Assembly (NCBI RefSeq): GCF_018904615.1
Contig: NZ_JADCNH010000013.1
Location: 1 to 64,000, forward strand
Source of the DNA: Verticiella alkaliphila
GTDB taxonomy: Bacteria; Pseudomonadota; Gammaproteobacteria; Burkholderiales; Burkholderiaceae_B
DNA length: 64,000 nt
Reading direction: 5' to 3'
The translations under genes were made by a program, and so were the position numbers. Shown one piece after another: positions 1 through 8,540 of the stretch (its first letter is position 1; each line of letters opens with the position of its first letter). The notes under the pieces were generated by a model. That model was not told the DNA's origin, ran no database searches, and was given only the letters and a program-made list of their open reading frames with translations.

Positions 1-90
1 GATCGCTACATCCACTACTACAACCACGAGCGCATCAAGCTCAAACTCAAAGGGCTGAGTCCTGTGCAGTACAGGACCCAGCCCTCATAG
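1..90 (+). CDS. IS3-family transposase (OrfB), C-terminal fragment
   Basis: The first 30 codons are the end of an open frame that enters from outside the window and stops at TAG. The visible residues (IHYYNHERIKLKLKGLSPVQ) are the typical extreme C-terminus of the rve/DDE transposase of IS3-family elements, just after the catalytic glutamate region. The terminal inverted repeat follows 20 bases later, as expected for an IS3 element read outward. Whether the full transposase is intact cannot be seen. Confidence 0.85.
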   Translation, partial: DRYIHYYNHERIKLKLKGLSPVQYRTQPS

Positions 91-109
91 CCCAGCCTAT
101 CAACCAACC

Positions 110-133
110 GTCCAACTTTCGGGGGTCAGTTCA
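110..133 (+). mobile_element. Right terminal inverted repeat of the IS3-family element
   Basis: The stretch gtccaactttcgggggtcag followed by ttca reads, on the other strand, TGAACTGACCCCCGAAAG..., the usual IS3-type terminal repeat beginning TGAAC. It lies directly downstream of the transposase stop and marks the element boundary at about 133. The other end and the target duplication are outside the window. Confidence 0.75.
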
Positions 134-182
134 CGAGCGGGGCTTTTCGTTTCTGCGCCGGGTGGTTCGTGATGCGCCCACG

Positions 183-1088
183 TCAAATGAAGATGATCAG
201 CGCCAGCACGGCAATGATGACCAGCACGCGCGTGATCTGGTAGAGCGCCGGGTTCCAGCGCTTGAAGCGACGTCGATACTGGCCGAGCACCCAGGACACG
301 TGGAAGATCTTGTTGACCCACCCCGTCTGGTCGCCCGAATCGTTGGGCGAGCTCGCCGCGGTCATGAAGGTGCGGGAGAACCACTGGTTGAAGCGGCTCG
401 CCCAGCCGTACTTCAGCGGGCGCTCGACGTCGCAGAAGAGGATGGTGCGCGTCTCGCCGCTCGTGTTCTCGGCCCAGTGGATGAACGTCTCGTCGAACAC
501 CACGCTCTGGCCATCGCGCCAACTGTAGCGCTCGCCATCCACCTCGATGAAGCACCGATCGTCGTTGGGGGTATCCAGACCCAGGTGATAGCGCAGCGAG
601 CCCGCGAACGGATCCCGGTGGGCGTTGAGCTTGGCCCCGTGCGGCAATACGGCGAACATCGCGGCCTTCACTTCGGGAATCTCGTGCAGCAGGCGCACGG
701 TGTTCGGGCAGAGCTCGGCCGCGGACGGATGTTGCGCGTCATACCACTTCAGGTAGAAGCGCTTCCAGCCCGTCTTGAAGAACGAGTTGAAGCCGGCATC
801 GTTGTTCGACTCCGCCGCCTTGATGCGCTGCGCTTCGGCCAGCGCTCTCGCCTCGTCACGGATGATCTCCCAGTTGTCGTCCAGCCGCTTCAGCCCCGCC
901 GGCATGTCCGCCGCGGGGATGTAGGGCTTGGCCGGCACGGCGGACGTGAGATACATGAACGCATTCACCGGGGCCAGCGCGGCGGAGTGATCCACCACGG
1001 TGCGAAAGAAATTCGCCCGCACGCGCCCGCGAAAGTACACATAGGTGATGGCCGCGAGCCAGAGCCCGATGAGCGTCCACTTGATCAT
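183..1088 (-). CDS. lpxO: LpxO-like aspartyl/asparaginyl beta-hydroxylase (lipid A hydroxylase)
   Basis: This 301-residue protein belongs to the Fe(II)/2-oxoglutarate aspartyl/asparaginyl beta-hydroxylase family; its length and two terminal membrane segments match LpxO, which 2-hydroxylates a secondary acyl chain of lipid A at the inner membrane. Seen: hydrophobic segments at about 1-20 and 285-301, a metal-binding HRD at 157-159 and the distal histidine H204 (FIHW). It starts 12 bases after the quinone oxidoreductase stop and is the last gene of a minus-strand run headed by a response regulator, so control of lipid A structure by that regulator is plausible but inferred. No clear ribosome binding site precedes the ATG, consistent with translational coupling. 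The family is certain; the exact substrate is inferred. Confidence 0.85.
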   Translation of the reverse strand: MIKWTLIGLWLAAITYVYFRGRVRANFFRTVVDHSAALAPVNAFMYLTSAVPAKPYIPAADMPAGLKRLDDNWEIIRDEARALAEAQRIKAAESNNDAGFNSFFKTGWKRFYLKWYDAQHPSAAELCPNTVRLLHEIPEVKAAMFAVLPHGAKLNAHRDPFAGSLRYHLGLDTPNDDRCFIEVDGERYSWRDGQSVVFDETFIHWAENTSGETRTILFCDVERPLKYGWASRFNQWFSRTFMTAASSPNDSGDQTGWVNKIFHVSWVLGQYRRRFKRWNPALYQITRVLVIIAVLALIIFI

Positions 1089-1100
1089 GTCGAAAGTCTG

Positions 1101-2078
1101 TCAGTCCAGGGTGAATACCGTCGCGCCGGTGGTCTTGCGCGCGGCCAGGGCGGCCTGCGCCTCGCCGGCCTGCGCGAGCGGGAAGCGTTGATCGATCGTG
1201 AGCTTGATCTTCTTTTTGGCGACCAGGTCGAAGAGCTCGGCGGCGGCGGCCTGCACCTTCTCGGCGCTGGTGGCGTAATGGCCCAGCGTCGGGCGGGTCA
1301 CGTACAGGGAACCCTTGCTCGCGAGCACGCCCAGGTTGACGCCTTCGACGGCACCCGAGGCGTTGCCGAAGCTCACCACGAGCCCGCGCGGCTGCACGCT
1401 GTCGAGCGAGGCTTCCCATGTGCTCTTGCCCACGCCGTCATACACCACCGGCACCTTCTTGCCGTCCGTGAGCTCGAGCACGCGCTTGGCGACGTCCTCG
1501 CGGCTGTAGTCGATGGTCTCCCACGCGCCGTGTTCGCGCGCGAGTGCCGCCTTCTCGGGGCTGGAGACCGTGCCGATGAGCTTCACGCCAAGCGCCTTGG
1601 CCCATTGGCAGGCGATGAGACCCACGCCGCCCGCGGCCGCGTGAAAGAGAATCGTCTCGTTGCCCTGCAGGCGGTACGTCTGGCGAAACAGATACTGCAC
1701 GGTGAGGCCCTTGAGCATCATGGCCGCGGCAGTCTCGAAATCGATGTCCTTGGGCAGCTTCACCACGTGCATCGCCTTGGCGTTGTGGCGCTCGGCGTAG
1801 GCACCCAGCGGGCTCTGTCCATAGGCGACGCGATCCCCCACCTTGACGTGTGTCACGTCCCTGCCCACCGCTTCGACCACGCCGGCGGCTTCAGCGCCCA
1901 GGCCGTGGGGCAGCGGCTGCTTGTACAGACCCGTGCGGAAGTAGATGTCGATGAAATTCAGGCCCACCGCGTGGTGGCGCACCGTGACCTCGTCCGCGGC
2001 AGGCGGCGGCACGTCGATATCGACGAGTTCAAGCACCTCGGGGCCGCCGTGCTTCTGCAGGCGAATGGCCTTCGTCAT
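1101..2078 (-). CDS. qor: NADPH:quinone oxidoreductase (zeta-crystallin type MDR)
   Basis: A 325-residue medium-chain dehydrogenase/reductase of the quinone oxidoreductase branch. Seen: an N-terminal GroES-like domain with GLNFIDIYFRTG, and a Rossmann domain with AAAGGVG near residue 145 for NADPH binding; the zinc-binding cysteines of alcohol dehydrogenases are absent, as in Qor. The start at 2078 is preferred to an ATG eight codons upstream because AGGAG lies at proper spacing before it and the alignment-typical N-terminus (MTKAIRLQKHG) begins there. It follows the hydrolase/DUF924 gene by 71 bases and precedes lpxO by 12. The likely reaction is NADPH-dependent reduction of quinones or other electrophilic carbonyls in the cytoplasm; the physiological substrate is unknown. 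Confidence 0.88.
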   Translation of the reverse strand: MTKAIRLQKHGGPEVLELVDIDVPPPAADEVTVRHHAVGLNFIDIYFRTGLYKQPLPHGLGAEAAGVVEAVGRDVTHVKVGDRVAYGQSPLGAYAERHNAKAMHVVKLPKDIDFETAAAMMLKGLTVQYLFRQTYRLQGNETILFHAAAGGVGLIACQWAKALGVKLIGTVSSPEKAALAREHGAWETIDYSREDVAKRVLELTDGKKVPVVYDGVGKSTWEASLDSVQPRGLVVSFGNASGAVEGVNLGVLASKGSLYVTRPTLGHYATSAEKVQAAAAELFDLVAKKKIKLTIDQRFPLAQAGEAQAALAARKTTGATVFTLD

Positions 2079-2149
2079 GGATCTGTCTCCTGGGAGGAAC
2101 AAGGGTGGCGCGCGCCGCGCATCTAACCTGCCATTGTACGGCGGCGCGA

Positions 2150-3484
2150 TCAGAAGCTGGAGCCGGGCTGCGTGAGGAATTCGGCCTCTTCTGCCGTGGT
2201 GTCACGGCCCAACGCGGCGTTGCGGTGCGGGAATCGGCCAAAGCGAGCCACGATGTCGCGGTGGCGGCGAGCGAAATCCAGCGCGCTGGCGAGCGAAGGC
2301 GCCTGGGCCGCGAGCGCGCGGTAGAGCTCCACGCAGCGCTGCTGAATCTCCAGATCCTCGGCGTGCATCAAGGGCAGATACACGAATTGCCGCTGCACCG
2401 GCGGCATGGCGACGTCCCAGCCGGCATCGATCACCTGCAGGGCCAGCGCGAGGGCCTGCACATCCCCGGCAAACGCATCCGCGGTATCGCGCAGCGTATT
2501 GCGGGTGAACTGATCGAGGATGAGGATCCGTGCCAGGGCACCGTCGGGCACCCCTTCCCAATCCCGCAGCCCGCCGGCGAGCGCGCCGTCGATCAGCGGC
2601 CCGAAACGCGTGCGGATCTCGGCATCGAAGCTGGCGTCCTTGCGAAACCAGGCCTCGCGCACCGTGAGGTACTCCGGATGCTCTGGCGCATGGAACCAGA
2701 AGTCCAGCACGTCCTGCCACGGTGCGCGTAAGGGATCGCCCCCGGTACTCGCCGCAGCGCCCGGCGCAGTCGATGCTCCCAGCCAGCGCCGCAGTGCCGC
2801 TGCGAGCTGCTCGGGTTGCTCGAGCGGGACCATGTGCGCAGCCTCGTGGATCCAGACCAGCTCGGCACCCGGGATGGCCTCGGCCAGTTCTTCGGACAGC
2901 ACGGGCGGCGTCAGCGCATCCTCCGTCCCGCACAGGACCAGCGCCGGCACGGTCACCGCGCTCAGCACCTCCCGATAATCCTTGCGGGTCATGAGCGCGC
3001 GACTCTGGCGCACGAACCCATCCAGGCCGACTTCGGCCTGCATGTCCCGGATCAGGGCGACGAGCTCGGCATCGCTCTGACGGCGCGCGGGGCGCATGCT
3101 GTCGCCGGCCGCCGCCAGCACGTTGCCCTCGAAATCGGCCTGCGCGGCCGCGATGGCCTTTTCCCGGCCCTGGGCCTGCCGCGGCGATTCGGTGCGCAAC
3201 GACGTATCCACGAGGGCGATACCGGCGATCCGCTCGGCCGCCTGGGCCAGCATCTCGCAGACGACGAAGCCACCCATCGAGAAGCCCACGGCGTACGCGC
3301 GCTCGCCCGGCGCGATGAGCGCCAGAGCGTCACGGGCCATGGCGGGAATGTCGGATTGTGTGCTCACATCCGCAATGCGCACGTCGGCAACGTCCTGCAA
3401 GCGCGGCGACACGCGCGACCAGGCAGCCGCGGTGTTGAGCATGCCGGGCACGAGGATGACGATGGGTCGGGAAGCTGGGGCCAT
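2150..3484 (-). CDS. Fusion of alpha/beta hydrolase and DUF924 domains
   Basis: A 444-residue two-domain protein. Residues 1-240 are an alpha/beta hydrolase with the nucleophile elbow GFSMGG (Ser69), an acid candidate in GTEDALTPP (Asp189) and a histidine candidate in HEAAHMVP (His217). Residues about 255-435 form a helical DUF924 domain (DFWFHAPEHPEY start, LILDQFTRN, QRQFVYLPLMHAED), which is usually a separate protein of about 180-200 residues. The linker (about 240-252) is rich in Ala, Gly and Ser. The start at 3484 has GGAG upstream; the longer frame would overlap the threonine aldolase gene. It lies 17 bases after that gene. The hydrolase substrate and DUF924 function are unknown. Confidence 0.82.
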   Translation of the reverse strand: MAPASRPIVILVPGMLNTAAAWSRVSPRLQDVADVRIADVSTQSDIPAMARDALALIAPGERAYAVGFSMGGFVVCEMLAQAAERIAGIALVDTSLRTESPRQAQGREKAIAAAQADFEGNVLAAAGDSMRPARRQSDAELVALIRDMQAEVGLDGFVRQSRALMTRKDYREVLSAVTVPALVLCGTEDALTPPVLSEELAEAIPGAELVWIHEAAHMVPLEQPEQLAAALRRWLGASTAPGAAASTGGDPLRAPWQDVLDFWFHAPEHPEYLTVREAWFRKDASFDAEIRTRFGPLIDGALAGGLRDWEGVPDGALARILILDQFTRNTLRDTADAFAGDVQALALALQVIDAGWDVAMPPVQRQFVYLPLMHAEDLEIQQRCVELYRALAAQAPSLASALDFARRHRDIVARFGRFPHRNAALGRDTTAEEAEFLTQPGSSF

Positions 3485-3501
3485 CGGGGTCTCCAGAAAG
3501 A

Positions 3502-4560
3502 TCAGGCGCACACGTGTGCGGCCGCGCACAGCGCGTCGGCCTGCGCACGCGTGCTCGCGAAGGAAGCGACCAGGCGCACGAGGCACTCGTCGGCGCCCAG
3601 CGGCGTCTCGGGTGGCAAGGTCTCGGCAGGCCAGTCATAGAAAACCGCGCCCTGCTCGCGCAGGCTTGCCGCCAGCCTCTTGGGCAGCACGGCAAAGACT
3701 TCGTTGGCCTGCACGGGCCACACCACGCGGGCCCCGGGCACACTGGCCAGGCCCTCGCCCAGCACCTGTGCCACGGCATTGGCCTGGCGCGCCAGCGTGA
3801 GCCAGTGCCCATCCTTGAGCCAGGCGCCGAACTGCGCACCGAAAAATCGCCCCTTGGCCGCCATCTGGCCGGCACGCTTGACCCGATATGCAAAGTCCTG
3901 GGCGAGATGCGTGTCGAAGAAGACGACGGCTTCGGCCATCAGCGCCCCGTTCTTGGAGGCTCCCAGGCACAACACATCCACGCCCGCGCGCCAGGTGACC
4001 TCGGCCGGGCTGCAGCCCAGCGCGGCAATGGCGTTGGCAAACCGGGCGCCGTCCATGTGCAGGCGCAGTCCGTGACGGCGGCCCACCTCGGACAGTGCCG
4101 ACACTTCCGCTGGCGTGTAGACGAGCCCACGCTCGTTCGCCTGGGTGATGCTGATCGCGCGCGGCACCGTGTTGTGCGGCGGGTGGCCTGCACTGGCAAG
4201 GCGCGCCTCCAGCACCGCGGGCACGAGCTTGCCGTTGCGGGCCTCGAGCGGAATGAGGCGCGCACCGCTAGTGAAGAACTCCGGCGCGCTGGATTCGTCG
4301 GCCAGGATGTGTGCATCGCGCTGACACAGCACGGCGCCCCAGGGCGGGACGAGAGCCGACAAGGCGAGCGAATTCGCCACCGTGCCGGTGTTCACGAAGA
4401 ACACACGCACCGCGCGCTCGAAGACTTCGCTCAGGTCGCGCTCGGCGGCCTCGCACCAGGGATCGTTGCCGTAGGACGGCGCCTCGCCGGCGTTGGCGGC
4501 CTGGATTGCCGCGAGCACGGGCGCCGAAGCGCCCACCATGTTGTCACTGCCAAAAATCAT
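3502..4560 (-). CDS. ltaE: Low-specificity L-threonine aldolase
   Basis: A 352-residue fold-type I PLP enzyme of the threonine aldolase/beta-eliminating lyase family, which cleaves L-threonine or L-allo-threonine to glycine and acetaldehyde. Seen: SDNMVGAS at the N-terminus, the phosphate-binding NTGTVAN (57-63), the PLP ring contact Asp170 in LHMDGARFANA, and the Schiff-base Lys203 in LGASKNGA. The ATG lies only 9 bases after the response regulator stop, so the two are probably co-transcribed. The family is secure; stereospecificity cannot be read from sequence. Confidence 0.9.
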   Translation of the reverse strand: MIFGSDNMVGASAPVLAAIQAANAGEAPSYGNDPWCEAAERDLSEVFERAVRVFFVNTGTVANSLALSALVPPWGAVLCQRDAHILADESSAPEFFTSGARLIPLEARNGKLVPAVLEARLASAGHPPHNTVPRAISITQANERGLVYTPAEVSALSEVGRRHGLRLHMDGARFANAIAALGCSPAEVTWRAGVDVLCLGASKNGALMAEAVVFFDTHLAQDFAYRVKRAGQMAAKGRFFGAQFGAWLKDGHWLTLARQANAVAQVLGEGLASVPGARVVWPVQANEVFAVLPKRLAASLREQGAVFYDWPAETLPPETPLGADECLVRLVASFASTRAQADALCAAAHVCA

Positions 4561-4569
4561 GAAGAACGT

Positions 4570-5313
4570 TCAACCTGTGAAGAAACGATAGCCTTGCCCG
4601 CGCACAGCGCGCAGCGGCAAGTCGATGCCGCCCTGGGCCGCCTTGCGACGCAAGCGCGAGACCAGCATGTCGATCCAGTGCAGATCGTCCTGGCGCTGGC
4701 CCTCCGGATGCACGGCCTGCGCTGCCTCCTCTCGGGTCACCACGCGATCGTGCTGGGCGAGCAGATGGGCCACGAATCGGGATTCGGATTGGGTGAGCCG
4801 CAGCCGCCACGCAGCGTCGGGGGCGATCAACTCGCGATGCGCGGGGTCCAGGACCCAGACATTGGCGTGGCGCGCACCCGCGGGCGCTGGCGTGCCGGCC
4901 GTGCGGCCCATCCAGAGCCTGCGCAAGCCGCCCAGGAGGACGGCCGACAGTTCGCTCAAGCCCACGGGCTTCACGAGGTAGGCGTCGGCGCCGCACTCCA
5001 GGCCTCGCACTCGGTCGTCTTCATGGCCGCGTCCAGTGACCATCACGATGATCACGTCGCTCTGCGCCCGCAGGCGCGACGTGACCGTGAGCCCGTCTAC
5101 CCCGGGCAAGCCGACATCGATGACGACGGCATTGCACGGCTGTTCGAGCAGGCGCTCGGCGAACTCAGCGGCCGTCCCTACACCCCACACCGTGAAACCA
5201 TAGCGCCGCAAGCCCGCGGCCAGCTCGTCGCGCAGGTCGTCGTCGTCTTCGAGCAGGCCGACCACCGGCTCGGTGCACATCATTGCGTCGTCGGCCGACT
5301 GCACGTGATCCAT
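4570..5313 (-). CDS. OmpR-type two-component response regulator
   Basis: A 247-residue regulator with a receiver domain (acidic cluster LLEDDDD, phospho-acceptor Asp66 in VVIDVGLPG, Lys115 in YLVKP) and a C-terminal winged-helix Trans_reg_C domain ending in VRGQGYRF. The start at 5313 is chosen because GGGAG lies 7 bases before the ATG; an in-frame start 19 codons upstream has no such signal. The kinase gene is divergent rather than in the same operon. The regulator gene is followed at 9 bases by threonine aldolase and then, in the same direction, by the hydrolase fusion, qor and lpxO, so these may be its operon-mates or targets. Its signal is not known. Confidence 0.9.
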   Translation of the reverse strand: MDHVQSADDAMMCTEPVVGLLEDDDDLRDELAAGLRRYGFTVWGVGTAAEFAERLLEQPCNAVVIDVGLPGVDGLTVTSRLRAQSDVIIVMVTGRGHEDDRVRGLECGADAYLVKPVGLSELSAVLLGGLRRLWMGRTAGTPAPAGARHANVWVLDPAHRELIAPDAAWRLRLTQSESRFVAHLLAQHDRVVTREEAAQAVHPEGQRQDDLHWIDMLVSRLRRKAAQGGIDLPLRAVRGQGYRFFTG

Positions 5314-5449
5314 TGTCCTACTCCCGGTGCCGCAGCCGCTGGGCTTCGACTCCGACGTGTTGCCTTGCACCCCGCCGGACGCCCCACAGCCGACGGTTGT
5401 GTGGCAGACTGCGGCCTTCTTCAGGCCCGCGCGCCCACCTGTTCAGAGT
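5314..5449. promoter_or_regulatory. Divergent promoter region between response regulator and kinase
   Basis: This 136-base gap separates the divergent starts of the two-component pair and must hold both promoters if the ATG at 5450 is the kinase start. No convincing -35/-10 pair or direct-repeat operator stands out by eye. Confidence 0.45.
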
Positions 5450-6436
5450 ATGCCAGAACCGAGCGTCGCCTCATCGAGACGCGCAGGACTTCCCGCCCTC
5501 GCGGCCGCCTCGGTCCTGGGCGTGCTTGCCGTCCTCGACTGGGTCAGTCCTTACGCGACGTACCCTGCCCTGGCGATCGCATGCATCGTCATCAGCCTGG
5601 CGCTTGCCAGCCATGGCCTGCGCCAGGCCTGGCGCGGCCCCCGGCAGCGCGCGAGCGACGCCAAGCGCGCGGCCGAGTCGCGCCGGCTGCGGGCAGAGAT
5701 CGAGGCCCGCCGCGATCTGGACGTGCGCCTGCAGGCTGACCTCGACAACCTGTACCTGCGCCTGGCGCAACAACAGGACGTGATTGCCGTGATCGCGCAC
5801 GAGATGCGCACCCCGCTCTCCACCATCGAGGCGGCGCGCCAGGCGCTCGAATCGCTGGCTGACGAGGCGGGTGCCGATCAGGTCCAGCGGCTGCGCCGCA
5901 TCCGCCGGGCGGTCGGTCGCCTCGCCACGCTGGCGGAGAATCTTCAGAGCGCGCACCGGCTCGAATACAGCAGCTACGGACTGGATCTGTCGCAGGTGGC
6001 GCTCGGCCCCTTCCTGTACGAGATCCTGCTCTCGCTGGGCCTGGAGGAGCGGGTCACGCTGATGTGTCCGGCCACGGCCGTGGTGCGCGGCGACGCAGGC
6101 CTGCTCGACATTCTCTTCACCAATCTCGTGAGCAATGCGGTCAAGTACGGCGGTGACGACAGCGTCACCATCGTGCTCACGGCTACGCCTACGCACGCGA
6201 TCGTGCACGTGACGGACGGCGGGCCGGGCGTACCCGAACCCGAGATACAGAGGATCTTCGAGCGCTTCTATCGCGGCGGGGATACGCGGGGCCAGAGCGG
6301 CGCGGGCCTGGGCCTTTACGTGGCCCGGCGCATTGCCGAGGTGCACGGTGGCACCCTCAAGGCCAAGAACCGCCATGAAGGCGGCCTGGCCTTGAAAGTC
6401 AGCCTGCCCCTGGCACTGACGCGCGGAGCCGGCTGA
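5450..6436 (+). CDS. Membrane-bound sensor histidine kinase
   Basis: A 328-residue HisKA/HATPase_c kinase. Seen: two adjacent hydrophobic segments at about 13-33 and 38-56 with almost no periplasmic loop, a charged, likely coiled-coil segment at 70-108, the phosphorylation site His117 in AHEMRTPLS, the N box FTNLVSNAVKYG, and the G boxes DGGPGVPE and GAGLGLYVARR. With so short an extracytoplasmic region it probably senses membrane or intracellular cues (inference). It is transcribed away from the response regulator across 136 bases and is its likely partner. The start is uncertain: a GTG at 5327 opens the same frame, but that extension has low-complexity sequence and no ribosome binding site. 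Confidence 0.87.
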   Translation: MPEPSVASSRRAGLPALAAASVLGVLAVLDWVSPYATYPALAIACIVISLALASHGLRQAWRGPRQRASDAKRAAESRRLRAEIEARRDLDVRLQADLDNLYLRLAQQQDVIAVIAHEMRTPLSTIEAARQALESLADEAGADQVQRLRRIRRAVGRLATLAENLQSAHRLEYSSYGLDLSQVALGPFLYEILLSLGLEERVTLMCPATAVVRGDAGLLDILFTNLVSNAVKYGGDDSVTIVLTATPTHAIVHVTDGGPGVPEPEIQRIFERFYRGGDTRGQSGAGLGLYVARRIAEVHGGTLKAKNRHEGGLALKVSLPLALTRGAG

Positions 6437-6443
6437 GCCTGGA

Positions 6444-7712
6444 TCAGCGCGTGAGACGCGCCAGGCCTTGCGCCAGATCCGTGAGGAGATCGTCCGTATC
6501 CTCGATGCCGACGGACAGGCGCACGAGGCTGTCCGCGATGCCCATCTGGGCGCGCTTTTGCGGGCCCATTTCATAGTAGATCGTGTGCGCGGCGGGCAGC
6601 GCGAGCGTGCGGCTGTCGCCCAGGTGCGTGGACAGGATCACGATCTCCAGGGCGTTCAGGAAGGCCAGGCAATCGAGGCCAGGCTGAAGCTCCACACTCA
6701 TCAACGCACCGTAGCGCGCGGCATGGCCGCCAGAGGCATCGCGCACGCCGAAGAGTTCGGTGGCACGGGCGTGCTGCGGATGGCTCGCCACGCCCGGGTA
6801 ATGCACGCGCGCCACGCTCGGATGCCCTTCGAGAAACTGTGCCACCGTGAGGGCGTTGTGGCAGGCGCGCTCCATGCGCAACGCCAGCGTCTCCGCGCCC
6901 ACCGCAATCCGGTGCGCGGTCTCGGAGGCGAGGCTGCCGCCCATGTCGCGCAGCCCCTTCTTGCGCAGTTGCATGAGGCCCCAGTTCGCCGGGTCGCCCT
7001 TGCGATAGACCTCCGCAATGTTCGGATAATCTGACCAGTCGAACCCGCCCACGTCGGTCAGCGCCCCGCCCAGGGCGTTGCCGTGGCCGCAGATGTACTT
7101 GCTGAGCGAGTTCATCACCAGCCCGGCGCCCACGTCGGCAGGGTTGAAGAGATACGGCGTGGACACCGTGTTGTCCACCACGTACAGCAGGCCGCGCTCG
7201 CGGCACAGGCGGCCGATGCCGGCCAGATCCGCGACTTGCGTGCCCGGGTTGGCGATCGTCTCGACGAACACCATGCGGGTGTTTTCCTGCACTGCGGCGG
7301 CGATGTTGGCCGCGTCCGTGGCGTCGACCATCGTGACCTGCACGCCGAGATCCTGGAGCGTGCCGAGCAGGCTGTTGGTGTTGCCAAAGATGAACTGGCT
7401 CGACACCAGGTGATCGCCCGCGCGCAACAGCGTGGAAAAAAGCGCGGCCTGGGCCGCCATCCCGCTCCCGAAGCTCACCGTGCCACGGCCGCGTTCGAGC
7501 AGCGTGATCTTGTGCTCCAGGGCTGCCGTGGTGGGCGTGCCCTGGCGCGAGTACGAGTAGCCGCTTTGCGTACCCTGGAAGACGGCGACGAGGTCGTTCA
7601 CGTCGCCATAGCGGTAGGCCACGGCCGTGTGCATGGGCTTGTGCACGGCGCCGTGTTCGATGTTCCCGCTGCGGTCAGCGTGCAGCAGCGTCGTGGTGAT
7701 GCCTTTGGACAT
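6444..7712 (-). CDS. Cys/Met-metabolism PLP enzyme (cystathionine gamma-synthase / sulfhydrylase family)
   Basis: A 422-residue member of the trans-sulfuration PLP family. Seen: YSYSRQGTPT (phosphate and substrate binding, about 52-61), Asp180 in VVDNTV, and the PLP-binding Lys205 in NSLSKYICGHG. The family includes cystathionine gamma-synthase, O-acetyl/O-succinylhomoserine sulfhydrylase and methionine gamma-lyase; these cannot be separated confidently by eye, so no symbol is given. The gene lies 36 bases downstream of rlmB on the same strand and converges with the kinase gene, with only 7 bases between stops. Confidence 0.85.
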   Translation of the reverse strand: MSKGITTTLLHADRSGNIEHGAVHKPMHTAVAYRYGDVNDLVAVFQGTQSGYSYSRQGTPTTAALEHKITLLERGRGTVSFGSGMAAQAALFSTLLRAGDHLVSSQFIFGNTNSLLGTLQDLGVQVTMVDATDAANIAAAVQENTRMVFVETIANPGTQVADLAGIGRLCRERGLLYVVDNTVSTPYLFNPADVGAGLVMNSLSKYICGHGNALGGALTDVGGFDWSDYPNIAEVYRKGDPANWGLMQLRKKGLRDMGGSLASETAHRIAVGAETLALRMERACHNALTVAQFLEGHPSVARVHYPGVASHPQHARATELFGVRDASGGHAARYGALMSVELQPGLDCLAFLNALEIVILSTHLGDSRTLALPAAHTIYYEMGPQKRAQMGIADSLVRLSVGIEDTDDLLTDLAQGLARLTR

Positions 7713-7748
7713 GATGTCGGATCCTGATGAACGCGCGGGGCGAGACGC

Positions 7749-8501
7749 TCAACCGCGGCGGCCCTGGGTGCGTTGACGCACGGTTTCGTAGAGACACACG
7801 GAGGAAGCCACGCTCACGTTCAGGCTCTCGACGGAGCCCAGCATGGGGATGCGTACCAGCTGATCGCAGGTGTCCCGCGTGAGGCGGCGCATGCCCTCGC
7901 CTTCGGCGCCCAGCACCCACGCGATCGAGCGCTTGGCGTCGACCGAGTACAGGTCACCTTCGGCTTCGTCGTCCGTGCCCACGACCCACACGTCACGTGC
8001 CTTCAGCGCGCGCAGCGTACGCGCGAGATTGGTGACGGTGATGTAGGGCACGGTGTCGGCCGCGCCGCAGGCCACTCGTTGCACCGTGGTGTTCAGGCCG
8101 ACGGCGCGGTCGCGCGGGGCGATCACGGCGTGGGCGCCAGCGGCATCCGCCGTGCGCAGGCAGGCGCCCAGGTTGTGCGGGTCCGTCACGCCATCGAGCA
8201 CGAGGAAAAACGCCGGCTTGTCGCCCAGCTCGTCCAGCACCTCGTCAACGTCGAACGCCAGTTCCACGGCGGCGGCGGTCGCGACCACGCCCTGGTGGCG
8301 CGTGCCCTTGGCCATGCCATCCAGACGATCGGCCGCGACAGGGTGCACTTTGCACCCGGCAGCCTGAGCCTGCTCGATCAGGGTGAGCATGCGGCGGTCG
8401 CGGCGCGAGGCCTCGACGTAGATCTCGCGAATGGACTTGGCGTCGTGGCGCAGGCGCGCGGTGACCGCATGGAAACCGACGAGAAGTTGGGAGGCTGACA
8501 T
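7749..8501 (-). CDS. rlmB: 23S rRNA (guanosine-2'-O)-methyltransferase RlmB
   Basis: A 250-residue SpoU/TrmH-type SPOUT methyltransferase that 2'-O-methylates G2251 of 23S rRNA. Seen: an N-terminal substrate-binding domain ([13 protein letters not shown]), motif 1 [16 protein letters not shown], motif 2 [12 protein letters not shown] and motif 3 [15 protein letters not shown], all in the order that forms the trefoil knot and SAM site. The start is taken at ATG 8501; a GTG three codons upstream is also possible, and neither has a strong ribosome binding site. It follows the DUF1178 gene by 39 bases on the same strand. Confidence 0.93.
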   Translation of the reverse strand: MSASQLLVGFHAVTARLRHDAKSIREIYVEASRRDRRMLTLIEQAQAAGCKVHPVAADRLDGMAKGTRHQGVVATAAAVELAFDVDEVLDELGDKPAFFLVLDGVTDPHNLGACLRTADAAGAHAVIAPRDRAVGLNTTVQRVACGAADTVPYITVTNLARTLRALKARDVWVVGTDDEAEGDLYSVDAKRSIAWVLGAEGEGMRRLTRDTCDQLVRIPMLGSVESLNVSVASSVCLYETVRQRTQGRRG

Positions 8502-8540
8502 GGATTGCACTCGGCGCCGCCTTTCGGGGCGCCTCAGGGA

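Noticed and set aside
162-2126. Long (654-codon) plus-strand open frame over lpxO and qor
   Set aside because: It is antisense to two well-conserved genes, rich in Arg, His and Ala, and shows no family features; such frames are expected from GC-rich third positions.
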